A stretch of 23,334 nucleotides of DNA from CAZDSS01 sp964508185 (GTDB lineage: Bacteria; Pseudomonadota; Alphaproteobacteria; Sphingomonadales; Govanellaceae), in the NCBI GenBank assembly GCA_964508185.1, contig CAZDSS010000036.1:1-23334 (forward strand). Direction: 5' to 3'. The translations under genes and the position numbers were made by a program. Numbering within the stretch: the stretch's first letter is position 1; each line of letters begins with the position of its first letter. Below are positions 1-7,631 of the stretch, in pieces. The notes under the pieces are model-generated. The model did no database searches and was not told where the DNA came from. It worked only from the letters and a program-made list of their open reading frames with translations.

Positions 1-2
1 TG

Positions 3-497
3 ACCGCGGGCCTCGGCGGTTGCGAGCCCTTCGGCATGGCGACCGCCCTCGCCCGCCGCGGGGCGAAGGTGGAAATCTGGTCATCGCGGGGCGAGTTCTT
101 CTTCACCAAGTCCGTTCGGCGCGACGAGGAGCGCGAGATCATGCGCCTCGTCCAGGAGGATTACCGCGCCGAGGCCAGGGCCATGGGAATCCCCCTCCAC
201 CGGCGGGCGATCAGGCGGCGGGAGCTCAAGGAAGCGCTCGAAGATCATGCGGTCGCCATCGTCCTCGTCAGCGGCTACAAGCTTTTCCGCGACCGCACGC
301 CCCACTGGGTGCTCGCCCATGACTGCGACGAGCGGCATATCTGGATCCATGACCCCTGGATCGCCGACAGCGACCATGAATCCGCCGTCGCCGTCGCGGG
401 GCTTCCCATTCCCTGGGCGGATTTCGACCACATGACCCGCACCGGGCGCGAACGCCGCGCCGCCGCCATCATCATCTCCGGAGAGCGCAAGCCATGA
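3..497 (+). CDS. C39-like cysteine peptidase family protein (DUF3335-type), 5' partial
   Basis: The 5' end lies outside the window; the frame is open from base 3. The visible part reads as a papain-like/C39-like peptidase of the type found beside RimK-like ligases. The likely nucleophile Cys is in GLGGCEPFG (codon at 21-23), followed by the typical ALARRGAKVEIW stretch. A His in TPHWVLA and an Asp in WIHDPW sit where a Cys-His-Asp triad is expected. There is no membrane segment in the visible part. The stop overlaps the start of the ATP-grasp gene in an ATGA, so the two are probably translationally coupled. Inference: it cleaves or transfers a peptide or amide product made by the adjacent ligase. 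The substrate is unknown, and family assignment is from motif memory only. Confidence 0.75.
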   Translation, partial: TAGLGGCEPFGMATALARRGAKVEIWSSRGEFFFTKSVRRDEEREIMRLVQEDYRAEARAMGIPLHRRAIRRRELKEALEDHAVAIVLVSGYKLFRDRTPHWVLAHDCDERHIWIHDPWIADSDHESAVAVAGLPIPWADFDHMTRTGRERRAAAIIISGERKP

Positions 498-1951
498 GCC
501 GATGGGTGATTCTCGTCGAGAACGCCAGGGACTTCCCCAACGAGGAGACGCCGCACAAGGTGATCTCCACCCGCGACTATCTCTCCCGCCCGCAGCTTTT
601 CGCGGCGGAGCGGCCGAACATCATCAATCTCGCGAGAAGCTACAACTATCAGAGCGAGGGCTATTACTGCTCGCTCCTTGCCGAGGCGCGCGGCCACCGC
701 ATTCTGCCCGCGGTCGACAGCATGCTGGAGCTCGCCGGGCGGCTCCTGTACGCCTATGCGCTCCCCGACCTCGAGGACGTGCTCAACAAGGCGATCCAGA
801 AGCTTCCCGCGCGACCCGATTCCGCCTTCGACCTTCTGTTCTGCTTCAACCAGTCGCAGGCGCCGGGCTACGAGCGCCTCGCCCGGGAACTCTTCGACTG
901 GTTCCGCTGCCCGATCCTCGAAATATCGGTGGAACCCGGGGTCGAATTCACCATCAGGCGCATCCGCGCCCGCACCATCGACCGGCTGGATGCGGAGGAG
1001 CGCGCCTTCTTCCATCAGGCGCTCCACGAGCACACCAGGCGCGAATGGCGCTCGCCGCGGATCAAGACCCCGGCCGACTGGTCGATCGCCGTGCTCTACG
1101 ACCCCAAGGAGGAAATGCCGCCGTCCGACGTCAAGACCCTGCGCCGCTTCGCCAAGGTGGCCGAGCGCATGAAGGTGGAAGTGCAGCCCATCACCCGCCG
1201 CGATCTCGGGCGGCTTCCCGAATTCGACGCCCTGTTCATCCGCCAGACCACCTCCATCGACAACCACACCTACCAGTTCGCCCGCCGCGCCTGGCAGGAA
1301 GGGATGCCGGTGATCGACGATCCGCGCTCCATCATCCGCTGCACCAACAAGGTCTATCTGCATGAGCTTCTGGCGGCGAACGGCGTGCCGACTCCGAAGA
1401 CCATGATGCTGACCCACCCGAAGGATCTGCCCCAGGCGGCCGAGTTCCTCGGCTTCCCCATGGTGGTGAAGATCCCCGACGGATCCTTCAGCCGCGGCGT
1501 CCACAAGGCCGACGACATGGCGAGCCTGCGCAAGCTGGTGGACGAGCTGTTCGAGGACACGGACCTGCTGCTGGCCCAGGAATTCATGCCGACGGAGCTT
1601 GACTGGCGGGTCGGCGTGCTGGGCGGCGAACCCCTGTTCGTCTGCCAGTATTTCATGGCCAAGAAGCACTGGCAGATCATCAAGCATACGGAAGGCGGCG
1701 CAATCGAGGGGGCGTTCAAGACCTTCACGGTGGAGGACGCGCCGCAGCATGTGGTGGAGACGGCGCTCCGCGCCGCCAGTCTCATCGGCGACGGCCTTTA
1801 CGGCGTCGATGTCAAGGAAAACGACGGCAAGGCCTATGTGATCGAGATCAACGACAATCCCAATCTCGACCACGGGGTCGAGGACGGAGCGCTCGGCGAC
1901 GAACTTTGGGCGCGGCTGGTCCGTTGGTTCGTGAAACGTCTGGAAAGCTAG
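494..1951 (+). CDS. RimK-type ATP-grasp ligase with RimK-like N-terminal domain
   Basis: A 485-residue protein. The N-terminal ~200 residues match the domain preceding ATP-grasp in long RimK-like proteins (start WVILVENARDFPN; FNQSQAPGYERLARELFDWF at about 119-138). The C-terminal ~200 residues are an ATP-grasp module: a preATP segment (PVIDDPRSIIRCTNKVYLHE, about 272-291), an ATP-binding lysine in GFPMVVKIPDGSFSRGV (K326), and the metal-binding end VIEINDNPNLDHG. ATP-grasp enzymes of this branch form an amide bond through an acyl-phosphate; classical RimK adds glutamates to ribosomal protein S6. This is not ordinary RimK, which is about 300 residues. The start overlaps the upstream peptidase gene by four bases, and the amidotransferase follows after 8 bases. 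Substrate and product cannot be read from the sequence. Confidence 0.88.
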   Translation: MSRWVILVENARDFPNEETPHKVISTRDYLSRPQLFAAERPNIINLARSYNYQSEGYYCSLLAEARGHRILPAVDSMLELAGRLLYAYALPDLEDVLNKAIQKLPARPDSAFDLLFCFNQSQAPGYERLARELFDWFRCPILEISVEPGVEFTIRRIRARTIDRLDAEERAFFHQALHEHTRREWRSPRIKTPADWSIAVLYDPKEEMPPSDVKTLRRFAKVAERMKVEVQPITRRDLGRLPEFDALFIRQTTSIDNHTYQFARRAWQEGMPVIDDPRSIIRCTNKVYLHELLAANGVPTPKTMMLTHPKDLPQAAEFLGFPMVVKIPDGSFSRGVHKADDMASLRKLVDELFEDTDLLLAQEFMPTELDWRVGVLGGEPLFVCQYFMAKKHWQIIKHTEGGAIEGAFKTFTVEDAPQHVVETALRAASLIGDGLYGVDVKENDGKAYVIEINDNPNLDHGVEDGALGDELWARLVRWFVKRLES

Positions 1952-1959
1952 GGGACGAG

Positions 1960-2685
1960 ATGGCGCTCAGGAAATCGGCGCGGACGGTACTGGCGATCCG
2001 CCATGTGGAGTTCGAGAATCTCGGGCTCTTCGAGGACGTGCTGCGGGAACATGGCTTGAACGTGGAATATGTCGACGCGCCGGTCCGCAACCTGCGCGCG
2101 GTGGATGCGGCGAACCCCGCCCTCCTCGCCGTGCTCGGCGGGCCCATCTCCGTCAATGACGGGGCGCAGTATCCGTTCCTGCGGGACGAGATGGCGATCG
2201 TCGAACAGCGGCTGCTGTCGGGCCGCCCCATGCTCGGCGTCTGTCTCGGCGCGCAGATGATCGCCCTGTGCGCGGGCGCGCGGGTCCATCCCCGGGGGGA
2301 GCGCGAGATCGGCTGGGCGCCGCTGGAACTCACCGCCGCGGGGAAGGCTTCTCCGCTCGGACATCTGTCCTCCGACATTCCGGTCCTGCACTGGCACGGG
2401 GAGAATTTCGATCTCCCCGCGGGCGCCGTTAATCTCGCCGCGACCCGCGGCACGCCGCATCAGGCCTTCGCCATGGGCGACGCCGTCCTTGGCCTGCAGT
2501 TCCATCTCGAGGTCAAGGGCAACGAGATCGAACGCTGGCTCGTGGGCCATACGGCGGAAATCGCATCGACGCCCGGGATCGACCCCACCTGGCTTCGCGA
2601 CCAGACGGCGGAATATGCGCCGCACCTCGCCCCCTTCGCCCGCGCCGTCTTCATCGAGTGGCTGGAGCGCGCCGAAATCATCTGA
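1960..2685 (+). CDS. Class I glutamine amidotransferase
   Basis: A 241-residue stand-alone class I (GuaA-like) glutamine amidotransferase. The nucleophile elbow is MLGVCLGAQM (C95) and the other catalytic residues lie in LQFHLEVKG (H182, E184). The frame is open further upstream to 1906, but ATG 1960 follows an AGGGGAC ribosome-binding sequence and avoids a 46-base overlap with the ATP-grasp gene. Such domains hydrolyse glutamine and pass ammonia to a partner, or hydrolyse gamma-glutamyl amides directly, as PuuD does in polyamine breakdown. Its place directly behind a RimK-like ligase suggests work on the same metabolite. No synthetase domain is fused, so the acceptor is unknown. Confidence 0.85.
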   Translation: MALRKSARTVLAIRHVEFENLGLFEDVLREHGLNVEYVDAPVRNLRAVDAANPALLAVLGGPISVNDGAQYPFLRDEMAIVEQRLLSGRPMLGVCLGAQMIALCAGARVHPRGEREIGWAPLELTAAGKASPLGHLSSDIPVLHWHGENFDLPAGAVNLAATRGTPHQAFAMGDAVLGLQFHLEVKGNEIERWLVGHTAEIASTPGIDPTWLRDQTAEYAPHLAPFARAVFIEWLERAEII

Positions 2686-2762
2686 CGGCCCTCATCCCCT
2701 TCGGAACACCCGCCGTCCCCCGCCGTTGATCCGGGGACAGGACAAGACGAAGGGATCCCGCG

Positions 2763-3938
2763 ATGAAAGCACTCGTCTGGCATGGCCGGCATGACCTGCG
2801 GTACGAAACCGTTCCCGACCCGCGCATAGAGCAGCCGCGGGACGCCATCATCAAGGTCTCGAGCTGCGCCATCTGCGGCTCCGACCTCCATCTCTATGAC
2901 GGCTGGGTGCCGACCATGACCCCCGGCGACATCCTGGGCCATGAATTCATGGGCGAGGTGGTGGAGGTGGGACCCGGGAACCGGCGCCTCAAGGTGGGCG
3001 ACCGGGTGGTGGTGCCGTTCACCATCATCTGCGGCGAATGCGACCAGTGCAAACGCGGCAACTATTCCGTCTGCGAGCGCACCAACCGCAACGGCGCGCT
3101 CGCCGCCACCATGTTCGGCCATCCGACGGCGGGGCTTTTCGGCTACAGCCATCTCACGGGCGGCTATCCGGGCGGCCAGGCGGAATATGTGCGCGTGCCC
3201 TTCGCCGACGTCGCCCCCGTCAAGGTGCCCGACGGCCTGAGCGACGAACAGGTGCTGTTCCTCGGCGACATCCTGCCCACCGGCTGGCAGGCGGTGCAGC
3301 AATGCGAGATCGAGCCGGAGGACACGGTCGCCATCTGGGGCGCGGGGCCGGTGGGCCAGTTCTGCGTCAAGAGCGCCGTGATGCTCGGCGCGCGACAGGT
3401 GATCTGCATCGACGCCGTGCCGGAGCGGCTCGCCATGGCCAGGGCCAACGGCGCCACCGTCATCGACTTCCTGAACGACAGCGTGGTCGAGCGGCTCAAC
3501 GAGCTCACGGGCGGCCGGGGCCCCGAAAAATGCATCGACGCCGTGGGCATGGAAGCCCATGCTACATCGACGCTGGACGCCCTCTACGACCGGGTGAAGC
3601 AGGCAACCAGGCTCGAATCCGACCGGGCCCATGTGCTGCGGGAGATGATCTTTATCTGCCGCCCGGCCGGGATCCTGTCCGTCCCCGGGGTCTATGGCGG
3701 CCTCATCGACAAGGTGCCGTTCGGCGCCGCCATGAACAAGGGCCTCACCATCCGCACCGGCCAGACCCATGTGAACCGCTGGACCGAGGACCTCCTCCGC
3801 CGCATCGAGGAAGGCGAGATCGACCCGTCCTTCGTCATCACCCACCGCATGAGCCTCAAGGACGGTCCGGAGATGTACCGCAAGTTCCGGGACAAGGAAG
3901 ACGGCTGCATCAAGGTGGTGCTGCGCCCCGGGGACTGA
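2763..3938 (+). CDS. Zinc-dependent alcohol dehydrogenase (MDR family)
   Basis: A 391-residue medium-chain dehydrogenase/reductase. Catalytic zinc ligands are C38 in CAICGSD and H60-E61 in GHEFMGEVVEVG. The structural-zinc lobe has four cysteines (C90, C93, C96, C104). The NAD(P)-binding Rossmann turn is GAGPVGQ. The length and the insert after the structural zinc resemble the 'glutathione-independent formaldehyde dehydrogenase-like' branch, though annotators usually leave such proteins as zinc-dependent alcohol dehydrogenases. GAAGGGAT just upstream of ATG 2763 is a good ribosome-binding site. A 77-base gap separates it from the amidotransferase, so it may share that transcript or have its own promoter. 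The substrate is unresolved. Confidence 0.88.
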   Translation: MKALVWHGRHDLRYETVPDPRIEQPRDAIIKVSSCAICGSDLHLYDGWVPTMTPGDILGHEFMGEVVEVGPGNRRLKVGDRVVVPFTIICGECDQCKRGNYSVCERTNRNGALAATMFGHPTAGLFGYSHLTGGYPGGQAEYVRVPFADVAPVKVPDGLSDEQVLFLGDILPTGWQAVQQCEIEPEDTVAIWGAGPVGQFCVKSAVMLGARQVICIDAVPERLAMARANGATVIDFLNDSVVERLNELTGGRGPEKCIDAVGMEAHATSTLDALYDRVKQATRLESDRAHVLREMIFICRPAGILSVPGVYGGLIDKVPFGAAMNKGLTIRTGQTHVNRWTEDLLRRIEEGEIDPSFVITHRMSLKDGPEMYRKFRDKEDGCIKVVLRPGD

Positions 3939-3948
3939 CCCCCGGGGC
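3925..3948. terminator. GC-rich hairpin between convergent genes
   Basis: A perfect 9-base inverted repeat (GCCCCGGGG / CCCCGGGGC) with a 6-base loop containing the dehydrogenase stop codon. It sits between the dehydrogenase and the convergent host-attachment-family gene (stop at 3958). There is no U-tract on either strand, so it may be a transcript-end stabiliser or Rho-linked rather than a classic intrinsic terminator. Confidence 0.4.
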
Positions 3949-3957
3949 CGCCTGTCT

Positions 3958-4410
3958 CTACACGCTTTCCCACACCTCCTCGAGATATTCCGGCAGCTCA
4001 AGGACCGGGATCTTGGTGAGATCCTTGTTCAGCTCCCCGCGCACGCATTGCTTCAGGGCTTCGGTCATTTCGGCGCGGATGTCGCCCAGCGTCTGCGGGG
4101 GCGCCACGATGATCAGCTGGTCGAACCGGTTTTTCTTGCGATATTCCTCCATCTCCTCCGCAAGCTGGCGGGCGAATTCGCGCTTTTCATGGCGATGGGG
4201 GTCGGTCGGCGAATCCATGGCATGGCGCTCCCCGCCGATGCGGCTCGAATACCGTCCCGGACGATCGGCATTGATCTCCCGGCTGGGCAACGCGTTCCCG
4301 ATGAATTCCTGGTCGAGCGCCTGGGTCAGCGGCGCATAGCGTCCCGTGGTCTCGAAGAGACGCGCCCGCTGACCATCGGCGATGAGAACCCAAATCGTCG
4401 GTTTGCGCAT
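3958..4410 (-). CDS. Host attachment family protein (baeRF-like)
   Basis: A 150-residue soluble protein starting MRKPTIWVLIADGQRARLFE and containing the IGNALPSREINADRPGR region, then a charged helix and RFDQLIIVAPPQTLGDIR. This is the family named 'protein required for attachment to host cells' from a plant-associated alphaproteobacterium; related families have been grouped with peptide-release-factor-like (baeRF) folds. No signal peptide or membrane segment is visible, so a surface role is doubtful. The frame is open 39 residues further upstream, but this ATG has CAGGAG seven bases before it, while the upstream stretch looks like noncoding DNA. The gene is monocistronic and divergent from the sugar-transfer ATP-grasp gene. 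The molecular function is unknown. Confidence 0.8.
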   Translation of the reverse strand: MRKPTIWVLIADGQRARLFETTGRYAPLTQALDQEFIGNALPSREINADRPGRYSSRIGGERHAMDSPTDPHRHEKREFARQLAEEMEEYRKKNRFDQLIIVAPPQTLGDIRAEMTEALKQCVRGELNKDLTKIPVLELPEYLEEVWESV

Positions 4411-4604
4411 GGGAAACTCCTGATTGGAAGGTTTTCGCAAGAGGGCGGACGGCATGATACCGGTCCAATGAAGAGAATCCCGCGGGCGGCGGAAGGTTCC
4501 CCGCCCACAGTCCACGGCGGGCGCCATCTCTCCATTCCGCTGTTCGCCCTGCCGTGATAGCGTGCGGACGGCATCGCCAAATCCGGCATGAACGAGGGGG
4601 CACC

Positions 4605-5708
4605 ATGGCCAAGCTGGCGAAGATCCTGGTTGAAGCGCGGCGTTACCGCGCCGCCATCCGGCATTACGGCGGCGGCTGGTTCGGCCGCGGCGGGCTGCTG
4701 TCCAGCCTGCCCCTGCTCCTCCAACTCTACGTGCGGGAGAAGTTTTCGCCCGACGAGATCTTCGGCCTCGGCCTTCTCGATCCCGGCTTGTCCCCCGACC
4801 TGCGCCGCCGGTTCGTCAGCAACGAGAAGATGCTGGCGCAGCAGCTTCGGGTAAACGGGCTCGGGCTTACCCGCAAGGTGGACGACAAGCTGGAATTCCA
4901 GCGCATCGCCGACGCCCACGACCTCCCCATGCCGCGCCTTCATGCGGTGTTCGACCCGGCGCGGGGCGATCACGGGACGGCCGCCGTCCTCGCCGATGAC
5001 GCGGACTGGGGCCGCTTCTGGAACGACGCCCCGGCGGGGGAGCTCATCGTCAAGCCCGCGGGCGGGACCCATGGCGACGGCGTCTTTCTGGTGGAGCGGC
5101 GGGATGAAGGCCTTGTAGTGGATCGCATCCGCGTCGTGACGCCCGAGGCCCTCCTCGCCGAGATGCGCGGCCTCGGCTACGACCGCTGGCTGGTGCAGCA
5201 GGCGATCCGGTCCCATGCCGATATCGCGCGGCTTACGGGAAGCCGCGCCCTGCAGACCCTGCGGCTCGTGACCGTGGCGGACCGCGACGGCGCGGCGCGG
5301 ATCGTCGCCGCGCGCTTCCGCATCAATGGCGGCGACCAGATCTTCGACAATTTCTCGGGCGGCCGCACCGGCAATCTGATCGCGACCCTCGATATCGGGA
5401 CGGGCCGGATCCTTCACGTGAAGGGCGGCGATCCTTCGGGCTTTGGCCTCGTCACCGTCAGCCGCCATCCGCGCACCGGCCTTGAATTCGCGGACTACAG
5501 GCTGCCCCTGTGGGACGCCGCCGTGGACGTCGCCCGCAGGGCGGCGCGGGCTTTCCAGCCCGTGGTCACCATGGGCTGGGACCTGGGGCTTACGGACGAC
5601 GGCGTCTATATCATCGAGGGCAATCCGTCCTGGGATCCCCTGCCCGGGGAGCCCGCCCTCCACATATACGAGGATCTGGCGCGCCGACCGTCCCAGGCCG
5701 CTTCCTGA
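4605..5708 (+). CDS. Sugar-transfer-associated ATP-grasp domain protein
   Basis: A 367-residue single-domain ATP-grasp protein of the class named 'sugar-transfer associated'. Visible landmarks are the ATP-lid segment IVKPAGGTHGDGVFLVER, a central TLRLVTVADRDG and FRINGGDQIFDNFSGGRTGN, and the metal-binding end GWDLGLTDDGVYIIEGNPSWD. These proteins usually lie in exopolysaccharide or glycan loci and are thought to ligate amino acids to sugar intermediates. Here no glycosyltransferase is adjacent. ATG 4605 is chosen over an in-frame start at 4554 because of GAGGGG eight bases upstream. It shows no clear relation to the RimK-like protein beyond the fold. The acceptor is unknown. Confidence 0.82.
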   Translation: MAKLAKILVEARRYRAAIRHYGGGWFGRGGLLSSLPLLLQLYVREKFSPDEIFGLGLLDPGLSPDLRRRFVSNEKMLAQQLRVNGLGLTRKVDDKLEFQRIADAHDLPMPRLHAVFDPARGDHGTAAVLADDADWGRFWNDAPAGELIVKPAGGTHGDGVFLVERRDEGLVVDRIRVVTPEALLAEMRGLGYDRWLVQQAIRSHADIARLTGSRALQTLRLVTVADRDGAARIVAARFRINGGDQIFDNFSGGRTGNLIATLDIGTGRILHVKGGDPSGFGLVTVSRHPRTGLEFADYRLPLWDAAVDVARRAARAFQPVVTMGWDLGLTDDGVYIIEGNPSWDPLPGEPALHIYEDLARRPSQAAS

Positions 5709-5816
5709 TCCGACGGCCGGCGTCACAACCATGGGTCGCGCCCCGTCCGGGCCCGTACGCGCATGCGGCGCGGGCGGCAAACCGGTCTTCTTCCCGTCCC
5801 GTTGCGCGTTTTGATG

Positions 5817-5830
5817 TTGATCTTCATCAA
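5817..5830. promoter_or_regulatory. FNR/FixK-type binding site
   Basis: The sequence TTGATCTTCATCAA matches the FNR/FixK-family consensus TTGAT-N4-ATCAA exactly and stands out in this GC-rich DNA. A possible -10 element (TAGAAC, 5855-5860) would put the box centre about 42 bases upstream of transcription start, the class II activator position. The box lies inside the longest open frame of the following gene, which argues that translation starts downstream of it. Confidence 0.6.
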
Positions 5831-5882
5831 AATGGCCACATACTCGAACGGGGATAGAACAAAGGGGCTTCGTCTATTGCGT

Positions 5883-7529
5883 ATGCCGCGGGATCGCGAG
5901 ATCCGCGACGACGGCGCGGAGAAGAGTATCCGTCGCGTGCCATTGCTGGCAGCGTTCTTCTACGGCGTCGTCGGCACGCTCTGGATCGCCATATCCAGCT
6001 GGCTCGGCCCCATCATCTTCACCCGCACCGACCGCCTGCTCGTGTTCGAGGCGCTCAAGGGCTGGATCTTCGTGATCCTCACGAGCTTCCTCCTGTACGC
6101 CGTCCTGCGCACGGCGCTCGGCTACGTGGCGCGATTGAACGCCCAGAAATGGACGAGCGAGGCGCGGCTCAACCTTGCCCTCAGCGAGGGCGGCGGCGTG
6201 TGGGAGCTGGATCTCGCCACCATGGCCGTCCATATCTCGGCCAATTTCGCCCATACCCTGCAGCTTCCCGAGGACTATCCCCGCACCATGGACGCCTGGC
6301 TCAGGCTGTTCCATCCCGAGGATCGCCGCCGCATGGTGCGGAGCCACCGCGCGGTGCTTGCGGGCAATCTCACCCAGCTTCACGACATCTATCGCCTGCG
6401 CGACGGCTCGGGCCGCTATCGCTGGCTGCAGACCCGGGCGCGGGTGATCTCCGACCGCGCGGGGCAGCCCTTGCGGCTCGTGGGCATCAGCCTCGATGTG
6501 TCGCAGCTCAAGGAGGCGGAGGCGCAGCTTGCTTTCCTGAGCGAGAACGACGCCCTGACGAGCCTGCTCAATCGCGGCGCCTTCCGCAGCGCCCTCGCGC
6601 GGATGGTCGCCCAGCAGGACCGGGGCAAGTGCCTCCTGCTGATCCGCCTCGACATGATGCGCTTTCGCGAGTTCAACGTGACCTACGGCGCGGAGATGGG
6701 CGACGCCCTGCTGGTCACCGTGGCGGCGCGGATCGCGGCGGTGACCGGCGAAGGGGCGCTCGTCGCCCGCTTCTCGGCGGACGAATTCGCGGTCGCCATC
6801 CCCGACCTTGATTCCGTGGTCGCCGCCCGCAACCGCCTGCGCGAGCTGTCCCTCACCCTCGCCGCGCCCTTCACCCAGGGCGAGCGTCAGGTCCATGTGG
6901 ATTTCCGCTACGGCTGCGCCCTGTTCCCCGACGACGGCGCCAGCGTCGAGGGCCTGATCGCCGCCGCGGGCCTCGCACTCGCCCAGTGCAAGCGCTCGGG
7001 GTCGGATACCGCCTTCTATGCCCGCGGCATGCATGAGGCGCTGCGCAACGTGGTGCAGCTGGGCCAGTCCCTGCGCGGCGCCACGGCCCGGGGCGAGTTC
7101 CGCCTCGCCTATCAGCCGGTGGTGGATCTCGCCACCGGCCGGACCCGCGGCTTCGAGGCGCTCCTGCGCTGGCACCATCCCGAGGAAGGGGTGATCTCGC
7201 CTGCGAGCTTCATCCCCATCGCCGAGGACGTGGGCCTCATCTCCGAGATCGGCGTCTGGGTGCTGAACCAGGCCTGCGCCGACATGGCGCGGCTCGACGG
7301 CGGGAAGAGGCCCTTCGTCGCGGTCAACGTGTCCCAGCTCCAGCTCACCGACCCGCAATTCGTGGATGAGGTGGCGGAAGTGCTGGCGGCGACCGGCCTT
7401 GCCCCCGACCGGCTGGAGCTCGAGATCACCGAAACGGCCCTCGCCCGTGACTTCGACGATGCCGCGGCGCGGGATGCGTATCGCCATCAACCTGAACGGC
7501 TGCTGGCTGCGCTGCGCGAATCCTTGTAA
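5883..7529 (+). CDS. Membrane PAS-GGDEF-EAL protein, 5' part (c-di-GMP phosphodiesterase), broken at a scaffold gap
   Basis: The N-terminal part of a signalling protein with two membrane helices (about 5937-6010 and 6055-6120), a PAS fold (SEGGGVWELDLATMAVHIS to LVGISLDVSQLKEAEAQ), a GGDEF domain and the first half of an EAL domain. The GGDEF signature is degenerate (RFSADEFAV), predicting no cyclase activity. The EAL half is canonical: FEALLRWHHPEEG, VAVNVSQLQL and LELEITETAL. Real coding sequence stops matching at 7472; the last 18 codons to the stop at 7529 come from the foreign tail before the N run. The frame opens at 5763, but no start there has a ribosome-binding site and an FNR box lies at 5817. 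I place the start at ATG 5883; TTG 5877, nine bases after AAAGGGG, is equally possible. Confidence 0.8.
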   Translation: MPRDREIRDDGAEKSIRRVPLLAAFFYGVVGTLWIAISSWLGPIIFTRTDRLLVFEALKGWIFVILTSFLLYAVLRTALGYVARLNAQKWTSEARLNLALSEGGGVWELDLATMAVHISANFAHTLQLPEDYPRTMDAWLRLFHPEDRRRMVRSHRAVLAGNLTQLHDIYRLRDGSGRYRWLQTRARVISDRAGQPLRLVGISLDVSQLKEAEAQLAFLSENDALTSLLNRGAFRSALARMVAQQDRGKCLLLIRLDMMRFREFNVTYGAEMGDALLVTVAARIAAVTGEGALVARFSADEFAVAIPDLDSVVAARNRLRELSLTLAAPFTQGERQVHVDFRYGCALFPDDGASVEGLIAAAGLALAQCKRSGSDTAFYARGMHEALRNVVQLGQSLRGATARGEFRLAYQPVVDLATGRTRGFEALLRWHHPEEGVISPASFIPIAEDVGLISEIGVWVLNQACADMARLDGGKRPFVAVNVSQLQLTDPQFVDEVAEVLAATGLAPDRLELEITETALARDFDDAAARDAYRHQPERLLAALRESL

Positions 7530-7631
7530 TCAACATTTCTGAGCGCGCAAAAGCAGTCGGGTGAAGTGATACTTCCCGACTGCATGGCGCGCAGATATCG
7601 TGCGTAAATTGTCAGCGCGGANNNNNNNNNN
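7473..7631. other. Scaffold gap (10 N) preceded by 149 bases of foreign sequence
   Basis: Bases 7622-7631 are N. The 28 bases at 7445-7472 are repeated exactly at 7632-7659, the EAL frame runs through smoothly if the two copies are merged, and 7473-7621 fits neither flank. This tail ends an open frame (…ERLLAALRESL, stop at 7527-7529) and then carries a strong hairpin. It is either a misassembled contig end or the edge of an inserted element present in some of the cells sequenced. Confidence 0.9.
7543..7592. repeat. Long imperfect hairpin in the tail before the gap
   Basis: Nested inverted repeats: GCGCGC (7543-7548 / 7587-7592), GCAGTCGGG with CCCGACTGC (7553-7561 / 7575-7583) and inner AAGT/ACTT. 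No U-tract follows. It could be a transcript-end hairpin of whatever gene ends at 7529, or a subterminal structure of a mobile element. I do not recognise the element. Confidence 0.6.

Noticed and set aside
275..1873. Long minus-strand open frame (532 codons)
   Set aside because: It is antisense to the RimK-like gene, with the His/Arg/Gly-rich composition typical of GC-rich shadow frames and no recognisable domain; the plus strand has clear ATP-grasp motifs.
2460..4001. Long minus-strand open frame (513 codons)
   Set aside because: Antisense to the amidotransferase and alcohol dehydrogenase, both of which carry full catalytic motifs; a frame shadow.
4326..5780. Long minus-strand open frame (484 codons)
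   Set aside because: Antisense to the sugar-transfer ATP-grasp gene and overlapping the start of the attachment-family gene; no family resemblance.
5874..7490. Long minus-strand open frame (538 codons)
   Set aside because: Antisense to the PAS-GGDEF-EAL gene; composition is that of a shadow frame.
7473..7529. Natural C-terminal end of the EAL protein at 7529
   Set aside because: The domain would stop right after the ITET motif, and the missing half is found intact after the gap; the 18 extra codons belong to the foreign tail.
7543..7592. Hairpin as a definite insertion-sequence terminal repeat
   Set aside because: I cannot match it to a known element and no second end or transposase is present, so I list it only as a hairpin.
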